Of a DNA stretch of 64,000 bases, positions 42,433-52,067 are shown piece after piece (position 1 is the stretch's first letter; each line of letters opens with the position of its first letter). The notes beneath the pieces were generated by a model, which ran no database searches, was not told the origin of the DNA, and saw only the letters and a list, made by a program, of their open reading frames with translations. Position numbers and translations under genes: made by a program. The DNA is taken from NCBI RefSeq assembly GCF_900199435.1, contig NZ_OAML01000003.1, positions 1,505,166-1,569,165 of the forward strand, in the 5' to 3' direction. This DNA comes from Pygmaiobacter massiliensis (GTDB taxonomy: Bacteria > Bacillota > Clostridia > Oscillospirales > Ruminococcaceae).

Positions 42433-42879
42433 TCAGCCCTCCTTTTTTGTACCGAACTCCGCAAGCAGATGCCGCATCTCGTAATCGCCGGCTTCGAGAA
42501 TCACCTGAATCGCTTTGCGGGTCGAATCATTAATCGCTACCGGGCATTTTAAGTTGACGGTGCTTTCGGCTACGGGGTTTTTGACGACGCACAGCACATA
42601 AAAGCACAGGTCTTCGCTGCGGTTTACCTCAAGCCGAGCCAGGTCTGCGTTCTCTAGCTTGGGGGCATAATCGGGCTTAAAAGAAAAGGGGTTCATAACA
42701 ACAAATGCAAGCCCTGGTGTTTTGGTGCTTTGCAGGCATAGCAAAGAGCCCTCACTATCTGCAAAAGGCATCAGCAAAAAGCTTTTTTCATCCTCAAACC
42801 CAAACAAGCCCTGGGGGAAAAGAAGAAAATCAGCTTCGTCACAATCAATTTGCCCGAAATACTTGGTAGAGAGCTGCAT
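42433..42879 (-). CDS. fliW: Flagellar assembly factor FliW
   Basis: The 148-residue protein binds CsrA when it is not bound to flagellin, releasing flagellin translation. QIDCDEADFLLFPQGLFGFEDEKSFLL is the FliW family N-terminal block (positions about 10-36 of the protein). FVVMNPFSFKPDYAPKL and LCVVKNPVAESTVNLKCPV are the next conserved strands. Length and position before csrA match other Firmicutes. It lies 16 bases after the DUF6470 gene. Confidence 0.94.
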   Translation of the reverse strand: MQLSTKYFGQIDCDEADFLLFPQGLFGFEDEKSFLLMPFADSEGSLLCLQSTKTPGLAFVVMNPFSFKPDYAPKLENADLARLEVNRSEDLCFYVLCVVKNPVAESTVNLKCPVAINDSTRKAIQVILEAGDYEMRHLLAEFGTKKEG

Positions 42880-42895
42880 ACTGGAAACCTCCTGT

Positions 42896-43504
42896 TTATG
42901 CTTTCACATCAATTGATTCGTGGTTGGGATCTGCTGAAGGAGGAACGTAAATCAACCCGCCTACATATTTGATGACAACGTCAGGCCGCTGAGTAACTGA
43001 AATTTGAATATCGCCCGGGGTGAACTGGTAATCACCGGTGCCGAACTTCCAGTCGAAGTTTAGTTTATCCATCTCGTACCGGATATTCATCTCACCTAGG
43101 TCCCAGCTGATATTTGCGCCACCTTTAGGCAAAAAATCGATTCCTACATTCGTCATTACATCTTTGGTTTGCGCATCTGCGCCAAACTGCGAAACGAGTT
43201 CTTGCCCAATTTTAGTTTTCAGCAAAAGCTGGCCTTGCTGCGCATAGGTGGCAGTGGCCTCATAGGCAGACTGCACGCCGCGCTCGGCTTGCTGCTGGAT
43301 GGAACGTGCAAGCGTAGGAGAGAGAGAATTTCTTGCTTCGAAGGTGTCAATGTTGACGCGAATGGGGCGGCTTTTAATACTTAAGCCTCCGTTATCGCGT
43401 GAAACTTCCATCTCTGCTATGCCGCGAGTATATTCCAACTTGGCATTGGTAGTTTTCATTTCAATTTCAATGGGAATCGTTTTAATTTCTATCAGCGGGT
43501 ACAT
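42896..43504 (-). CDS. DUF6470 (YviE-like) flagellar-operon protein
   Basis: The 202-residue cytoplasmic protein starts MYPLIEIKTIPIEIEMKTT and contains NGGLSIKSRPIRVNIDTFEA and IDFLPKGGANISWDLGEMNI. This matches Bacillus YviE by order: the gene lies between flgL and fliW as in that organism. The N-terminal third is beta-rich; the middle has a helical stretch. No function is established; a role in filament or hook-associated protein handling is inferred from position only. Confidence 0.75.
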   Translation of the reverse strand: MYPLIEIKTIPIEIEMKTTNAKLEYTRGIAEMEVSRDNGGLSIKSRPIRVNIDTFEARNSLSPTLARSIQQQAERGVQSAYEATATYAQQGQLLLKTKIGQELVSQFGADAQTKDVMTNVGIDFLPKGGANISWDLGEMNIRYEMDKLNFDWKFGTGDYQFTPGDIQISVTQRPDVVIKYVGGLIYVPPSADPNHESIDVKA

Positions 43505-43547
43505 GGTTGCGGCCCACTCCTTTCTTTTATTCGCTCGTTGTATGATT

Positions 43548-44672
43548 TTAGTTCATATAATCAATCAAAGATTGGGAAAGGATGCTGTTGCCAACTTTAA
43601 GTGCGGCATTGTAGCAGTATTGAGCCCACGAAAAGGCGGTAATGGCATCTGCGAGATCACATTGTTCCAAGCTAAGAATTTGCTGGTTCAAGGTGTCAGC
43701 AGTAAGCTCAAGCTGCTCTTCGTTGGTTTTTAAAAACTTTGCGTTTACGTCCAGCTGTGTATGCTGTGACGTTGCTTTTCCAAGTGCATCCTCCAGTTTT
43801 TTGGTCAGGCGGGTTGCGTCAGCTTCGTCAGTGGGGTGTGTACCGTCTGCGTTGAAGTTGCCGGTATCCTTATCGCAACGGGCAAAAATGTTTGAAATTT
43901 CTTTCATTAAAGAGATGACATTTTTGGGGTCGCCTTCAGCATCACGGCCGAAACCCATAAAGTTAAGGCCGGAAAGTGCGCCGTTAAACGCACTGGAAGA
44001 AACCAAGTCGCCGCCCAGATTTTCTTGCAGGCCCAAGCCAACGTCAATGTATTGGGTCTCTTTGGACATATCCTGCAGCTTTTTCAGGTCAGCCTGGTCA
44101 TCATAGTAAGCTTGCCACTCGGCGGGGACAGGGTCGCCTGCTGCCGGCTCTGCGGTAGCGGGTTTTTCCACTCCGCCAGCATTTACGTTAACGCCGCGAA
44201 ACAGAAGATTGCCGGTGGCGCTGTCCCAGCTAAAAGGGACATTAAGGCCATCGGAACCGGCAAAAATAAAGCTGTCCGCGTATTTTGCGTTCAAGCTTTG
44301 CACAGCAGATTCCGCTGTTTGGTTTAATACTTCAGCGAGAGGCTGGCGTGCTGCGCCACTCGAGTCGGTAAGGCCGCTGAGTGCCGCCACTTTGGCCTGT
44401 GCGTTGCCCAAATCGCTGACGACAGTCTGGATAGTGGACCAGGCAGATTCAAACTTATTGACCAGCGCAGTGCTGTTGGTCAGCTGATCACTTGTGCGGG
44501 AAAAAGAACGGCGCAGTTTAAAAGACTGGGTTGCAGCAGCAGGGTCTTCTGCGTAAGAGTTAAAGTTGCGCCGTGTAAGTACAGTGTTGCGTGCAGCGTT
44601 TAGGTTAGATGCTGAGCGTGCCAGGCTGGAGCGATAGCCCCTAAGCACGCCATTTGTCGTAATGCGCATCAT
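43548..44672 (-). CDS. flgL: Flagellar hook-associated protein FlgL (HAP3)
   Basis: The 374-residue protein forms the junction between hook and filament with FlgK. The N-terminus MMRITTNGVLRGYRSSLARS and RNTVLTRRNFNSYAEDPAAA match the flagellin-like D0/D1 helices of FlgL. The C-terminal ITAFSWAQYCYNAALKVGNS completes the coiled coil. A Gly/Ala-rich middle domain is exported. It is 14 bases after flgK. Confidence 0.93.
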   Translation of the reverse strand: MMRITTNGVLRGYRSSLARSASNLNAARNTVLTRRNFNSYAEDPAAATQSFKLRRSFSRTSDQLTNSTALVNKFESAWSTIQTVVSDLGNAQAKVAALSGLTDSSGAARQPLAEVLNQTAESAVQSLNAKYADSFIFAGSDGLNVPFSWDSATGNLLFRGVNVNAGGVEKPATAEPAAGDPVPAEWQAYYDDQADLKKLQDMSKETQYIDVGLGLQENLGGDLVSSSAFNGALSGLNFMGFGRDAEGDPKNVISLMKEISNIFARCDKDTGNFNADGTHPTDEADATRLTKKLEDALGKATSQHTQLDVNAKFLKTNEEQLELTADTLNQQILSLEQCDLADAITAFSWAQYCYNAALKVGNSILSQSLIDYMN

Positions 44673-44686
44673 AATTAAGCTCCTCC

Positions 44687-46537
44687 TTATCTGCCAACTA
44701 CGCCAGTGCCGTTGATCAGCTTGTCCAACGCTTCATCCAGCGTGGTCATCAAGCGGCAGGCTGCAGCGTAGGATTTTTGATACTGCATCAGGCTGGCAGC
44801 TTCATCGTTCAGGTCTACACCAGAAACCGAATCACGGCTGGTGTTCAGCTCGGTGGCCGAAGCGACATAGTTGGTGAGCATGGTTGCAGTGGTTTTTTTG
44901 TCATTTGCAAGGGTTGCACCGATGTTGGTGAGCATCTCCTGGAAGGTACCCTTAAACGAAACGGTATTGCCAGCGCCGGCAGCAACATCGCTGGGGCGAT
45001 ACTCAAGTTTGGAGTCCATCAACGCAATAATGTGCGTAATGTTAGAGTTATCCTGACTAGTTGCGTTTTCTGCTTTAGAGGCAAGAATATGTACGTCGCC
45101 TTTGGACCAGTCGAGAGAAATTGAAATGTTAGCGGCCGTAATGTTGGAGACATCGTTGCCGGTGCCGCTGTTGCTGAAGAGATTGCCGCCTTTGTAATTG
45201 GCATAGCCGGGCTTGAGAATTTTCTTTCCGTCACCGTCGAGCAAGAAGTTGCCGCCGGCATCTTTCTGATAAATCACATCATCGCTAAGCGTATTAGCAT
45301 CATTTAAGGCGGTGGCAAACTGACGCGCCAGTGCATCCAGTGCATTGCGGTAGTAGGGGATGCCCCGCTTGGTTGCAGCATTCGGGTCAGCAGCAATTTC
45401 AGCTGTGGTGGAATACTCGCCTTTTTCGGTAAGAATTTCGCGCAGCGACTGAAGCGAGCCGTAAAGGTCGTTATCACCCAGATTGACAGCAGTAGACAAG
45501 GTGCCGTCTGCATTTGCATGAATTTTGCCCCTTGCATCGGTCAATTGACCCAGTACAAGGTCATAGTTAGTGCTGTCTTTCATTTCAGCATCTGCCAGCA
45601 CATTGGTTGGGGTGCCGTCTGCTTTCAGGTAAGCGGGATTGGTATCACTTGCGGGCTTGGTGTTGTCAAAAGCGGGGTTGGCGGTTGGCTCCTGCTTAAA
45701 GGAAAGCTGGGTGCCATAAATGCCATCAATCAAGGTTGCCTTATCGGTACGGTCAGCACCTGGGTTCGGGTTTGCACCTGCCAGCTTGATGATAAGCTTT
45801 TCAACCGTCTGCCCATTGCCGATGTCCTCAGTGCCGTAGCTGACGTCAATTTTCATATATTGCGAGAGCTCGTCAATCAGCAGATTGCGCTGGTCACGCA
45901 GCTCCAGTGCGTTATCGCCATGGATATCGCTGCGGCGAATGGAAGCATTGAGATCGCGGATATTTTTGAGCAGGTCATTGACTGCGGTGATTTCTTGTTT
46001 AAGGCTGGTAATCTGGTTTTGGGTAACATCGTCCAGCTTGGAGGAGTAGGAATTGAATAATTTAGCCAGCGTAGCCGCCGAGGAACGGACCAGCGCGTCA
46101 AATTCGGCCTGGCCAGTACCCTGCGTGTTCAGGTTTTGCAGCTGAGTGATTAAATCATTAAATTGTTTTTCGATAACGCCGCTGCCGTCGCCTTTGCCTA
46201 CCTCATCTAGAATAGAGGAGAGTGCTTCAAGGCCAGCCAGCTTTGCGTCTGCCGAGCCAACGCTGGCCTGCTCGGTACGAAAGCGAATATCAAGATAAGG
46301 GTCGCGCAGCTGCGAAACACCGGTGCAAAGTACGCCGGAACCCACAATAGCATTGTTTTGGGGCTGGTAACGGTCATAGCCGCCCACGCGCAGGCTTATC
46401 TGGTTGAGCGACTGGCGGGTATAGCCTACCGTATTAATATTGGTGATGTTATGGCCTACCACATCGAGACCTTTTTGCGCTGCAAAAATACCCAGACGAG
46501 CGGTTGTAAATGCGCCAAATGTGCTAACACTGTTCAT
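44687..46537 (-). CDS. flgK: Flagellar hook-associated protein FlgK (HAP1)
   Basis: The 616-residue exported protein has the conserved N-terminus GAFTTARLGIFAAQKGLDVV and HNITNINTVGYTRQSL, which is the flagellar rod/hook motif. The C-terminal LMQYQKSYAAACRLMTTLDE forms the terminal helix. Conserved YDRYQPQNNAIVGSGVL and RDPYLDIRFRTEQASVG lie between. The large central region is variable. ATG 46537 follows AAAGGAG on the minus strand, 38 bases after flgN. Confidence 0.94.
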   Translation of the reverse strand: MNSVSTFGAFTTARLGIFAAQKGLDVVGHNITNINTVGYTRQSLNQISLRVGGYDRYQPQNNAIVGSGVLCTGVSQLRDPYLDIRFRTEQASVGSADAKLAGLEALSSILDEVGKGDGSGVIEKQFNDLITQLQNLNTQGTGQAEFDALVRSSAATLAKLFNSYSSKLDDVTQNQITSLKQEITAVNDLLKNIRDLNASIRRSDIHGDNALELRDQRNLLIDELSQYMKIDVSYGTEDIGNGQTVEKLIIKLAGANPNPGADRTDKATLIDGIYGTQLSFKQEPTANPAFDNTKPASDTNPAYLKADGTPTNVLADAEMKDSTNYDLVLGQLTDARGKIHANADGTLSTAVNLGDNDLYGSLQSLREILTEKGEYSTTAEIAADPNAATKRGIPYYRNALDALARQFATALNDANTLSDDVIYQKDAGGNFLLDGDGKKILKPGYANYKGGNLFSNSGTGNDVSNITAANISISLDWSKGDVHILASKAENATSQDNSNITHIIALMDSKLEYRPSDVAAGAGNTVSFKGTFQEMLTNIGATLANDKKTTATMLTNYVASATELNTSRDSVSGVDLNDEAASLMQYQKSYAAACRLMTTLDEALDKLINGTGVVGR

Positions 46538-46575
46538 GCTGTAACTCCTTTGTTCGTCCTTGCATTACGCGGCTA

Positions 46576-47049
46576 TCAAGCGCGAAAATCTGTTTTCATC
46601 GGGGCAGGCGGCTCGGGCTGCGCAGCATCATAGCCGGCACCGGAAATTTCAGCTTCGCCAGAGGCCGCAAGCACTTTTTCAATCTGATGAAGATTGCATT
46701 CCAGCGTGGAACGTGCAACCTCTGATGCACTGCGGTAAAGCTGATAGTTTTGCAGCAATTCTTCAGCGGCGGCTTTCGCCTCCGGCTGCAATTCTACCGG
46801 GCAGTGGGCGGCAAGCCCGCTCAGCGGAATGCTTTCAAAGCCCAGGTCCTTTGTGGCAGCGGCACGCTTTTGCTCAAAGCCGCGCAGGCTAAGGCTTAAA
46901 GCCTGCTCGCGTTTGAGGCATTCGTTTAACACCGCAAGGTTATCTTGACGGACCGCCGCAGTTTTTTGTTGCGCGGTTTCGGTAAGAGAAACCAAAGTAC
47001 GGCTGATTTCACGCAAAAGAGAAAGATAAGTGGCAAAGGCAGAAGTCAT
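46576..47049 (-). CDS. flgN: Flagellar chaperone FlgN
   Basis: The 157-residue protein is almost wholly helical. YLSLLREISRTLVSLTETAQ and LNECLKREQALSLSLRGFEQ are typical of the FlgN/FliT-like chaperone that guards FlgK and FlgL before export. It overlaps flgM by 4 bases and precedes its two client genes. The tail SGAGYDAAQPEPPAP is likely disordered. Confidence 0.85.
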   Translation of the reverse strand: MTSAFATYLSLLREISRTLVSLTETAQQKTAAVRQDNLAVLNECLKREQALSLSLRGFEQKRAAATKDLGFESIPLSGLAAHCPVELQPEAKAAAEELLQNYQLYRSASEVARSTLECNLHQIEKVLAASGEAEISGAGYDAAQPEPPAPMKTDFRA

Positions 47050-47366
47050 AATGCGGTGTCACCTTTCATTAAAAGCATTTTAGCGGCGGTCTCCATTGCG
47101 TTGGGGCGGTATTCTCCGCTCGCGATTTGTTGTGTCAGTGCACGGATTTCGCCGGTGGTGGTAGCGCTGCGAACCTCCTGCGAAAGGCGGCTGATCAGGT
47201 CCAGCTGAAAGCGCTGTTCCCCGCTGGGCTCCGGCGAAAGCTCCAGATGGTCGTAACTGCTCTGTGCGGACGAAACGGCGGAGCAATCAGCACCTCCACC
47301 GGTTGGAGCACAAGGCTGTGTGGACCGTACAGGATATACGCCGTTGGAACTGGAAGTAACCAGCAT
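47046..47366 (-). CDS. flgM: Anti-sigma-D factor FlgM
   Basis: The 106-residue protein inhibits the flagellar sigma factor until hook completion. The variable N-terminus has VYPVRSTQPCAPTGGG; the sigma-binding C-terminal half reads QLDLISRLSQEVRSATTTGE and ALTQQIASGEYRPNAMETAA, which contains the characteristic I-x-x-G-x-Y motif. The start is ATG 47366 with AAAGGAG upstream; the frame to 47399 lies in the leader. A sigma-D-like -10 (ACCGATAT, 47431-47438) precedes it, consistent with feedback control. Confidence 0.88.
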   Translation of the reverse strand: MLVTSSSNGVYPVRSTQPCAPTGGGADCSAVSSAQSSYDHLELSPEPSGEQRFQLDLISRLSQEVRSATTTGEIRALTQQIASGEYRPNAMETAAKMLLMKGDTAL

Positions 47367-47430
47367 GGGATCTACTCCTTTCAAGAGAAACTTCTGCACA
47401 GCAGAAGAGAATGTTTTGTTTTACACTATA

Positions 47431-47438
47431 CATATCGG
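47431..47438 (-). promoter_or_regulatory. Sigma-D-like -10 element for flgM
   Basis: On the minus strand ACCGATAT matches the flagellar -10 (consensus GCCGATAT). The -35 at expected distance is weak (TATC 15 bases upstream, or GTTA further up). Position is about 65 bases before the flgM start. Confidence 0.5.
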
Positions 47439-47486
47439 TAAGTTGAATCAAAAAGATAACGACCAAACCGAGGTTTTTTCAAAAAC

Positions 47487-48554
47487 TCATCTTAAAGAAT
47501 TAAGATGGCGCAGCAGTACCGAGGCAATATTTTCGCAAGGGGCCTGTACTTCCACCGCGCCAATGTCGTTGGCGACCATCGGCATACCGTAAACCACTGA
47601 AGAGGCTTTGTCCTGCCCGATGGTATAAGCGCCTTTTTCACGCATGGCAAGCAAGCCTTGTGCGCCGTCGCGGCCCATACCGGTTAGGATAATACCGGCC
47701 ATGTGGCAGTGCACGGTTTTTGCCATCGAAAGGAAAAGCGCATCTACGGATGGGCAGTGCCCGCTGACTTTTTCGCCCGGCGTGCAGGAAACGGTGTATC
47801 GGTTGCCGGTGCGTACCACACGGGTTTGCAAATCAGCCGGGGCTACCAGTGCAAGGCCGCGGTGAATCTCATCGTGGTCGCGTGCTTCGCGCACTTCCAT
47901 TTTACAAAGACGGTTTAAACGGTCGGCGTACATTTTGGTAAAGCCGGTGGGCATATGCTGCACGATGACCATGCCTGGGATGTCCTCCGGCAGCTGTTTC
48001 ATAATTTCAAGCGTTGCTTCGGTGCCGCCGGTAGAAGCGCCAAGTCCGATAATGGTCTGGTCCAGCACAGGAAGATTGTTTAAAGGCGGGGTGCCCGAGA
48101 GGATAGACTGTACAGTGGCAGAAGGGGTGGTAGGCACCCGCGGTTTGCGCGCTGCCATATTGGCACAGGAGGCGGTAACGACCTTTTGTGCTAGGCGCTG
48201 AATGAAAAGGTCGTTGCTTTCGGTGCCGTCCGGTTTCCGGACAAAGTCCACTGCACCGGCAGCAAGGGCATCAAACACCCGCAAATCCAGTGATGAAACA
48301 AGAATAACGGGCACCGGGTTTGTGGGCAGAAATTGTTTCAAAAACTCAATGCCGCTCAAACCCGGCATCTCGACGTCCATCGTGATTACGTCTGGTTTAA
48401 GCAAAGGAAATTTGTTTTTTGCGTCAATCGCATTGATGGCATAACCAATGACCTTGATTTGCGGATAGGCAGAAAGGCCTCTGGTAATAATGGCGCGCGC
48501 AATGAGCGAATCATCTACGATCATAACGCGGATAGGTTGCTGAGTATCTCTCAT
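47487..48554 (-). CDS. cheB: Chemotaxis methylesterase/deamidase CheB
   Basis: The 355-residue enzyme demethylates chemoreceptors. Residues 1-125 are a response-regulator receiver with Asp14-Asp15, phosphoryl acceptor Asp60 (VITMDVEMPG) and the late lysine VRKPDG. After a linker, the esterase domain holds catalytic Ser in GLGASTGGTEA, His in VIVQHMPTGFT and Asp in GMGRDGAQG. ATG 48554 is 34 bases after cheR. It is the last gene of cheA-cheW-cheR-cheB; 120 bases separate it from flgM, with the late flagellar promoter between them. Confidence 0.95.
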   Translation of the reverse strand: MRDTQQPIRVMIVDDSLIARAIITRGLSAYPQIKVIGYAINAIDAKNKFPLLKPDVITMDVEMPGLSGIEFLKQFLPTNPVPVILVSSLDLRVFDALAAGAVDFVRKPDGTESNDLFIQRLAQKVVTASCANMAARKPRVPTTPSATVQSILSGTPPLNNLPVLDQTIIGLGASTGGTEATLEIMKQLPEDIPGMVIVQHMPTGFTKMYADRLNRLCKMEVREARDHDEIHRGLALVAPADLQTRVVRTGNRYTVSCTPGEKVSGHCPSVDALFLSMAKTVHCHMAGIILTGMGRDGAQGLLAMREKGAYTIGQDKASSVVYGMPMVANDIGAVEVQAPCENIASVLLRHLNSLR

Positions 48555-48588
48555 ATCTATATCATCCTTAACTATCGTGAGGCGGGGA

Positions 48589-49392
48589 TTATTTTTGGAA
48601 AGTCGAAGGGCCCAGCCGGCGATACGGAGAATTCAAACTCAGATTTTCAGAGAAACCAATGAGAAGATAGCCACCCGGTGTGGTGGCATCGTAAAACCGG
48701 CGGACCAGAGCATCTTTGGTGGGCTGGTCGAAGTAAATCATCACGTTACGGCAAAAAATAAGGTCAAATTTGCGCTGAAAACGGATGGGGGACATCAAGT
48801 TGAACGGCTGAAAGATAACGTTGTTGCGGATGACCGGGGCCACCGCAAAACGGCCGTCCTCTGCGGGTACGAAGTATTTCTGCTTCCAGCCCGCGGGCAG
48901 GGTGTCCGGTAGCTCATAAACACCTTTTCTTGCCGCTTCGAGCACCCGGTTTGAAATATCGGTTGCAAGAATACGGGTGTCCCACTGGCTGGCTTTAGCG
49001 CCCAGGTAGTCCATCAGATACATCGAGATGTTGTAAGGCTCTTCTCCTGTGGAGCAACCGGCGCTCCAAATTGCGAGGGTCTTATCCTTTTGATGTTTTT
49101 CCACAAGGTTCGGAAGAATCGTGTTCTGGAAAAAATCAAAATGGCCCTTTTCTCGCATGAAAAAGGTATAGTTGGTTGTCAGCTTATCCAGCAGCAAAGT
49201 GATTTCAGACTGGTCTTTTGTAGTAAGAAGATGCTCGACAAAAGGAGCGAAATCGTCATAGCCCCGGGCCTGAATCGAGGTCGAAAGGCGACTGGTGATG
49301 AGCTGACGCTTTTGTGTAAGGTTTATGCCGTAGTTTTTTTGGATGAACTGGCTCAAACGAATAAAATCGCGATCGGATAGAGTGGGCTGCAT
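48589..49392 (-). CDS. cheR: Chemoreceptor glutamate methyltransferase CheR
   Basis: The 267-residue enzyme uses S-adenosylmethionine to methylate chemoreceptors. The N-terminal helical domain has FIQKNYGINLTQKRQLITSR. The methyltransferase domain contains IWSAGCSTGEEPYNISMYL, ILATDISNRVLEAARKGVYE and DLIFCRNVMIYFDQPT, which together are diagnostic. Length is standard. It precedes cheB with a 34-base gap. Confidence 0.95.
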   Translation of the reverse strand: MQPTLSDRDFIRLSQFIQKNYGINLTQKRQLITSRLSTSIQARGYDDFAPFVEHLLTTKDQSEITLLLDKLTTNYTFFMREKGHFDFFQNTILPNLVEKHQKDKTLAIWSAGCSTGEEPYNISMYLMDYLGAKASQWDTRILATDISNRVLEAARKGVYELPDTLPAGWKQKYFVPAEDGRFAVAPVIRNNVIFQPFNLMSPIRFQRKFDLIFCRNVMIYFDQPTKDALVRRFYDATTPGGYLLIGFSENLSLNSPYRRLGPSTFQK

Positions 49393-49425
49393 GAGGCGTT
49401 CTCCTTCTTCTGTTACAGTTTGGGG

Positions 49426-49944
49426 TTAGACATGCAGCAGCAGCGCACTGTCCAAAACCATCAGCGTACCGCTTTCATCAGGCAAGGTGCACATACCGGA
49501 GATGTACTTTTGCGCACTGTTGCCGCTGGTGGGCACGGGCAGGATACTGCCTTCGGGAATATCCACCATCTGGGCGACAGAATCGACCAGAATGCCGAGC
49601 TGCACGCCGTCAATGTTAAGTACCACAATGCTGCAATTTTCCTGGTGCGGTTTGCAAAGCAGCAGGCGGAAGTCTACAATGGGGATGATCTGCCCGCGCA
49701 GGTTGATGACACCGCTGACATAATCCGGGACAATTGGCAGCGGGGTAATTACGTGGTTAATGATAATCTCCACGACAAAATTGGCGTCTACGCCGAAAAG
49801 CAGCCCGCCAGAGTGGAACACCAGATATTTTTCTGTAAGGACCTCGGGCACGCCGTCGCGCAGTTCGTCTTCCTGGTCCTCTTCGGTTGCAAAAAGCATG
49901 TTTTGATCAGTCACGGTTGTTTCCTCCTTTACGATGTTTGCCAT
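49426..49944 (-). CDS. cheW: Chemotaxis adaptor CheW
   Basis: The 172-residue scaffold links CheA to chemoreceptors. The CheW beta-barrel starts at YLVFHSGGLLFGVDANFVVE and has the receptor-binding stretch VSGVINLRGQIIPIVDFRLL. An N-terminal acidic tail of about 30 residues is extra. It shares one base with the cheA stop (TAATG), so translation is coupled. Confidence 0.94.
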   Translation of the reverse strand: MANIVKEETTVTDQNMLFATEEDQEDELRDGVPEVLTEKYLVFHSGGLLFGVDANFVVEIIINHVITPLPIVPDYVSGVINLRGQIIPIVDFRLLLCKPHQENCSIVVLNIDGVQLGILVDSVAQMVDIPEGSILPVPTSGNSAQKYISGMCTLPDESGTLMVLDSALLLHV

Positions 49945-52049
49945 TAAAGGCCCTGTGCGGCAGAGTAGAGGTTTGCCACATCCAGAATAATACTGATGTT
50001 GCCGTCACCCAAAATGGTGCAGCCGCTGATGCCGTAGGTTTTGATATTGTAACTGTTGACATACTCCGGCAGCGGTTTAACAACTACCTGCTGTTCACCG
50101 ATGAGCTCATCGACAAACAGGCAGTAGGAGCATTCACCCGATTCCACCCAAAGCACAATGCCTTCTTCTACGTTATCCAGCCCTTCTTTCAGCTGGTAGA
50201 GGTCACGCAGCCGAATCAGCGGATAGAAACTGTCCATGCACTTAATCATTTCTTTCTGGCCCGCATCCTGAATAATGTTTGCCGAAGAAACACGGAAAAT
50301 CTGCCGGATGTTATTGATGGAAATCGTAAAGATAGAATGGCCAACCGCAATTTCCATACCATCCATAATTGCCATGGTCAGAGGAATTTTAAGGGTGGTG
50401 GTCATGCCGCGGCCCGGCTCGCTGGAAAGTACCACCGTGCCGCCGACATCTTCAACATTCTTTTTCACGACATCCATGCCGACACCGCGTCCCGAGAACT
50501 CGGTAACTTCGATGTTGGTTGAGAAGCCGGGCATCATCAAAAAGTTCAAAATTTCGCGCTGAGAATATTCTACATCCGGCTGGGCGAGCCCGACACGGCG
50601 TGCTTTTTCGAGCACTGCATCATAGTTTGCGCCCTGCCCATCATCGCGGATTTCGATAATCACTTCGCTGCCGGTATGGCGTGCAGCCAGCGTGATTTCG
50701 CCAACAGGGTCTTTGCCTGCGTCAATGCGGTCTTGCGTATTCTCTTCCAGACCGTGGTCCATCGAGTTGCGCACGATGTGCATGATAGGGTCGCTGATGT
50801 TATCCACGATGGTTTTGTCCACCTCGGTATCTTCGCCAACGAGGGTGAGCCGGGCGGGCTTATTCAGCTTTTTGCTCATATCGCGCACAATGCGGTTCAT
50901 TTTCTGGAAGGTGCCGGAAACGGGCACCATGCGCAGCGACATCGCAACGTCCTGCAGTTCATCAGTCAGCTTGCGCAGCTGACGTGCAGACTTGGTGAAA
51001 GTATCAAGCTTGAGCCCTTTCAGGTCGGGCGAAGAGGTAACCATCGACTCGGTGATGACGATTTCTCCCACCACGGCCATCAGATGGTCCAGCTTGCTGA
51101 GGTTCACACTGATTAAACTCTCTTTGCTGTGCGGCGCCGGGGTAGCGGCAGCAGCGGGAGCAGCTTTAGGCGCGGCAGCGGGTGCTGCTGTCTCCTGCCC
51201 TGCAGGCTTTTTCGCAGCTGCCGGGGCAGCCTGCTCTGTTTTTTCAACTTTCGGTGCCGGTACTGCCTCATCGGCAATCTGGTAAGTCTTTACCGAACCC
51301 GAAGCTGTGACAGCCGGAATCGCCTTATCGCGGTCTGCCGCATTGATAAAGCGCAGCAAAAAGCCGTTTTCGACGATAAATTCAGCAGTTTCAGGATTGG
51401 TCTCGACATCTTCGGGCACAAATGTAAATACTTCATCTGCGCAGAAATCCCGTACTGAGGTAACAAGCATAAATGCGCGCAGGTTTTCCATGCCGCAGCC
51501 TTCATCAAAAAGGACATGCAGCAGGTGGGGATGTGCCGGGTCTGTGCCGAAACCTGCAATCGCTGCGTCAGCCGAAGCTGCGGACGATGCATCAGCCGCC
51601 GGTGCCGAGGCCGCGGCCGGCGCACCGGAAGATGGTTCCTGTTGAATTTTAGCGATAAAACTATTAATATTTTCTATGAAAGTGTCGATATTTTCAGAGA
51701 ATGGTTCAGAGTTTTCGATTTTTGCGACTTCGCTCCGGAAATAGTCGATTGCCTGGAACATAAGATCAAACAGAAGCGGCCGATGCTCTTCTGCCACGAT
51801 GTTCATCCCTTTGTCGCGGATGATGAAAAAGAGATCTTCGATGCGGTGTGCAATCGTCATAAGAGGAGTAAACTCCATCATAGCTGAAGAGCCTTTGATG
51901 GTATGCATAATCCGGAAAATCTCGTTGACATCATCTTCAGAAAAAGAGTCGACGTGTTCTGCTGCCAGCACGATGCTGTCCAGCTGCTCCAACAGGGTAT
52001 TGGTTTCGTACAAATACATATCTAAAATTTCGTTGCCGCTGTTGCTCAT
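49944..52049 (-). CDS. cheA: Chemotaxis histidine kinase CheA
   Basis: The 701-residue kinase has the full domain order. P1 phosphotransfer is at the N-terminus with the phosphoryl His49 in IMHTIKGSSAMM. A P2-like regulator-docking domain lies between Ala-rich linkers (about 140-165 and 275-310). The dimerisation/kinase region has HIVRNSMDHGLE (N box) and EIRDDGQGANYD (G1), and the C-terminus is a CheW-like P5. The start at 52049 is preferred because AGGTGG lies 8 bases upstream. It heads the che operon, preceded by a sigma-D-like promoter. Confidence 0.95.
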   Translation of the reverse strand: MSNSGNEILDMYLYETNTLLEQLDSIVLAAEHVDSFSEDDVNEIFRIMHTIKGSSAMMEFTPLMTIAHRIEDLFFIIRDKGMNIVAEEHRPLLFDLMFQAIDYFRSEVAKIENSEPFSENIDTFIENINSFIAKIQQEPSSGAPAAASAPAADASSAASADAAIAGFGTDPAHPHLLHVLFDEGCGMENLRAFMLVTSVRDFCADEVFTFVPEDVETNPETAEFIVENGFLLRFINAADRDKAIPAVTASGSVKTYQIADEAVPAPKVEKTEQAAPAAAKKPAGQETAAPAAAPKAAPAAAATPAPHSKESLISVNLSKLDHLMAVVGEIVITESMVTSSPDLKGLKLDTFTKSARQLRKLTDELQDVAMSLRMVPVSGTFQKMNRIVRDMSKKLNKPARLTLVGEDTEVDKTIVDNISDPIMHIVRNSMDHGLEENTQDRIDAGKDPVGEITLAARHTGSEVIIEIRDDGQGANYDAVLEKARRVGLAQPDVEYSQREILNFLMMPGFSTNIEVTEFSGRGVGMDVVKKNVEDVGGTVVLSSEPGRGMTTTLKIPLTMAIMDGMEIAVGHSIFTISINNIRQIFRVSSANIIQDAGQKEMIKCMDSFYPLIRLRDLYQLKEGLDNVEEGIVLWVESGECSYCLFVDELIGEQQVVVKPLPEYVNSYNIKTYGISGCTILGDGNISIILDVANLYSAAQGL

Positions 52050-52067
52050 TAAAAACGCCACCTTTTA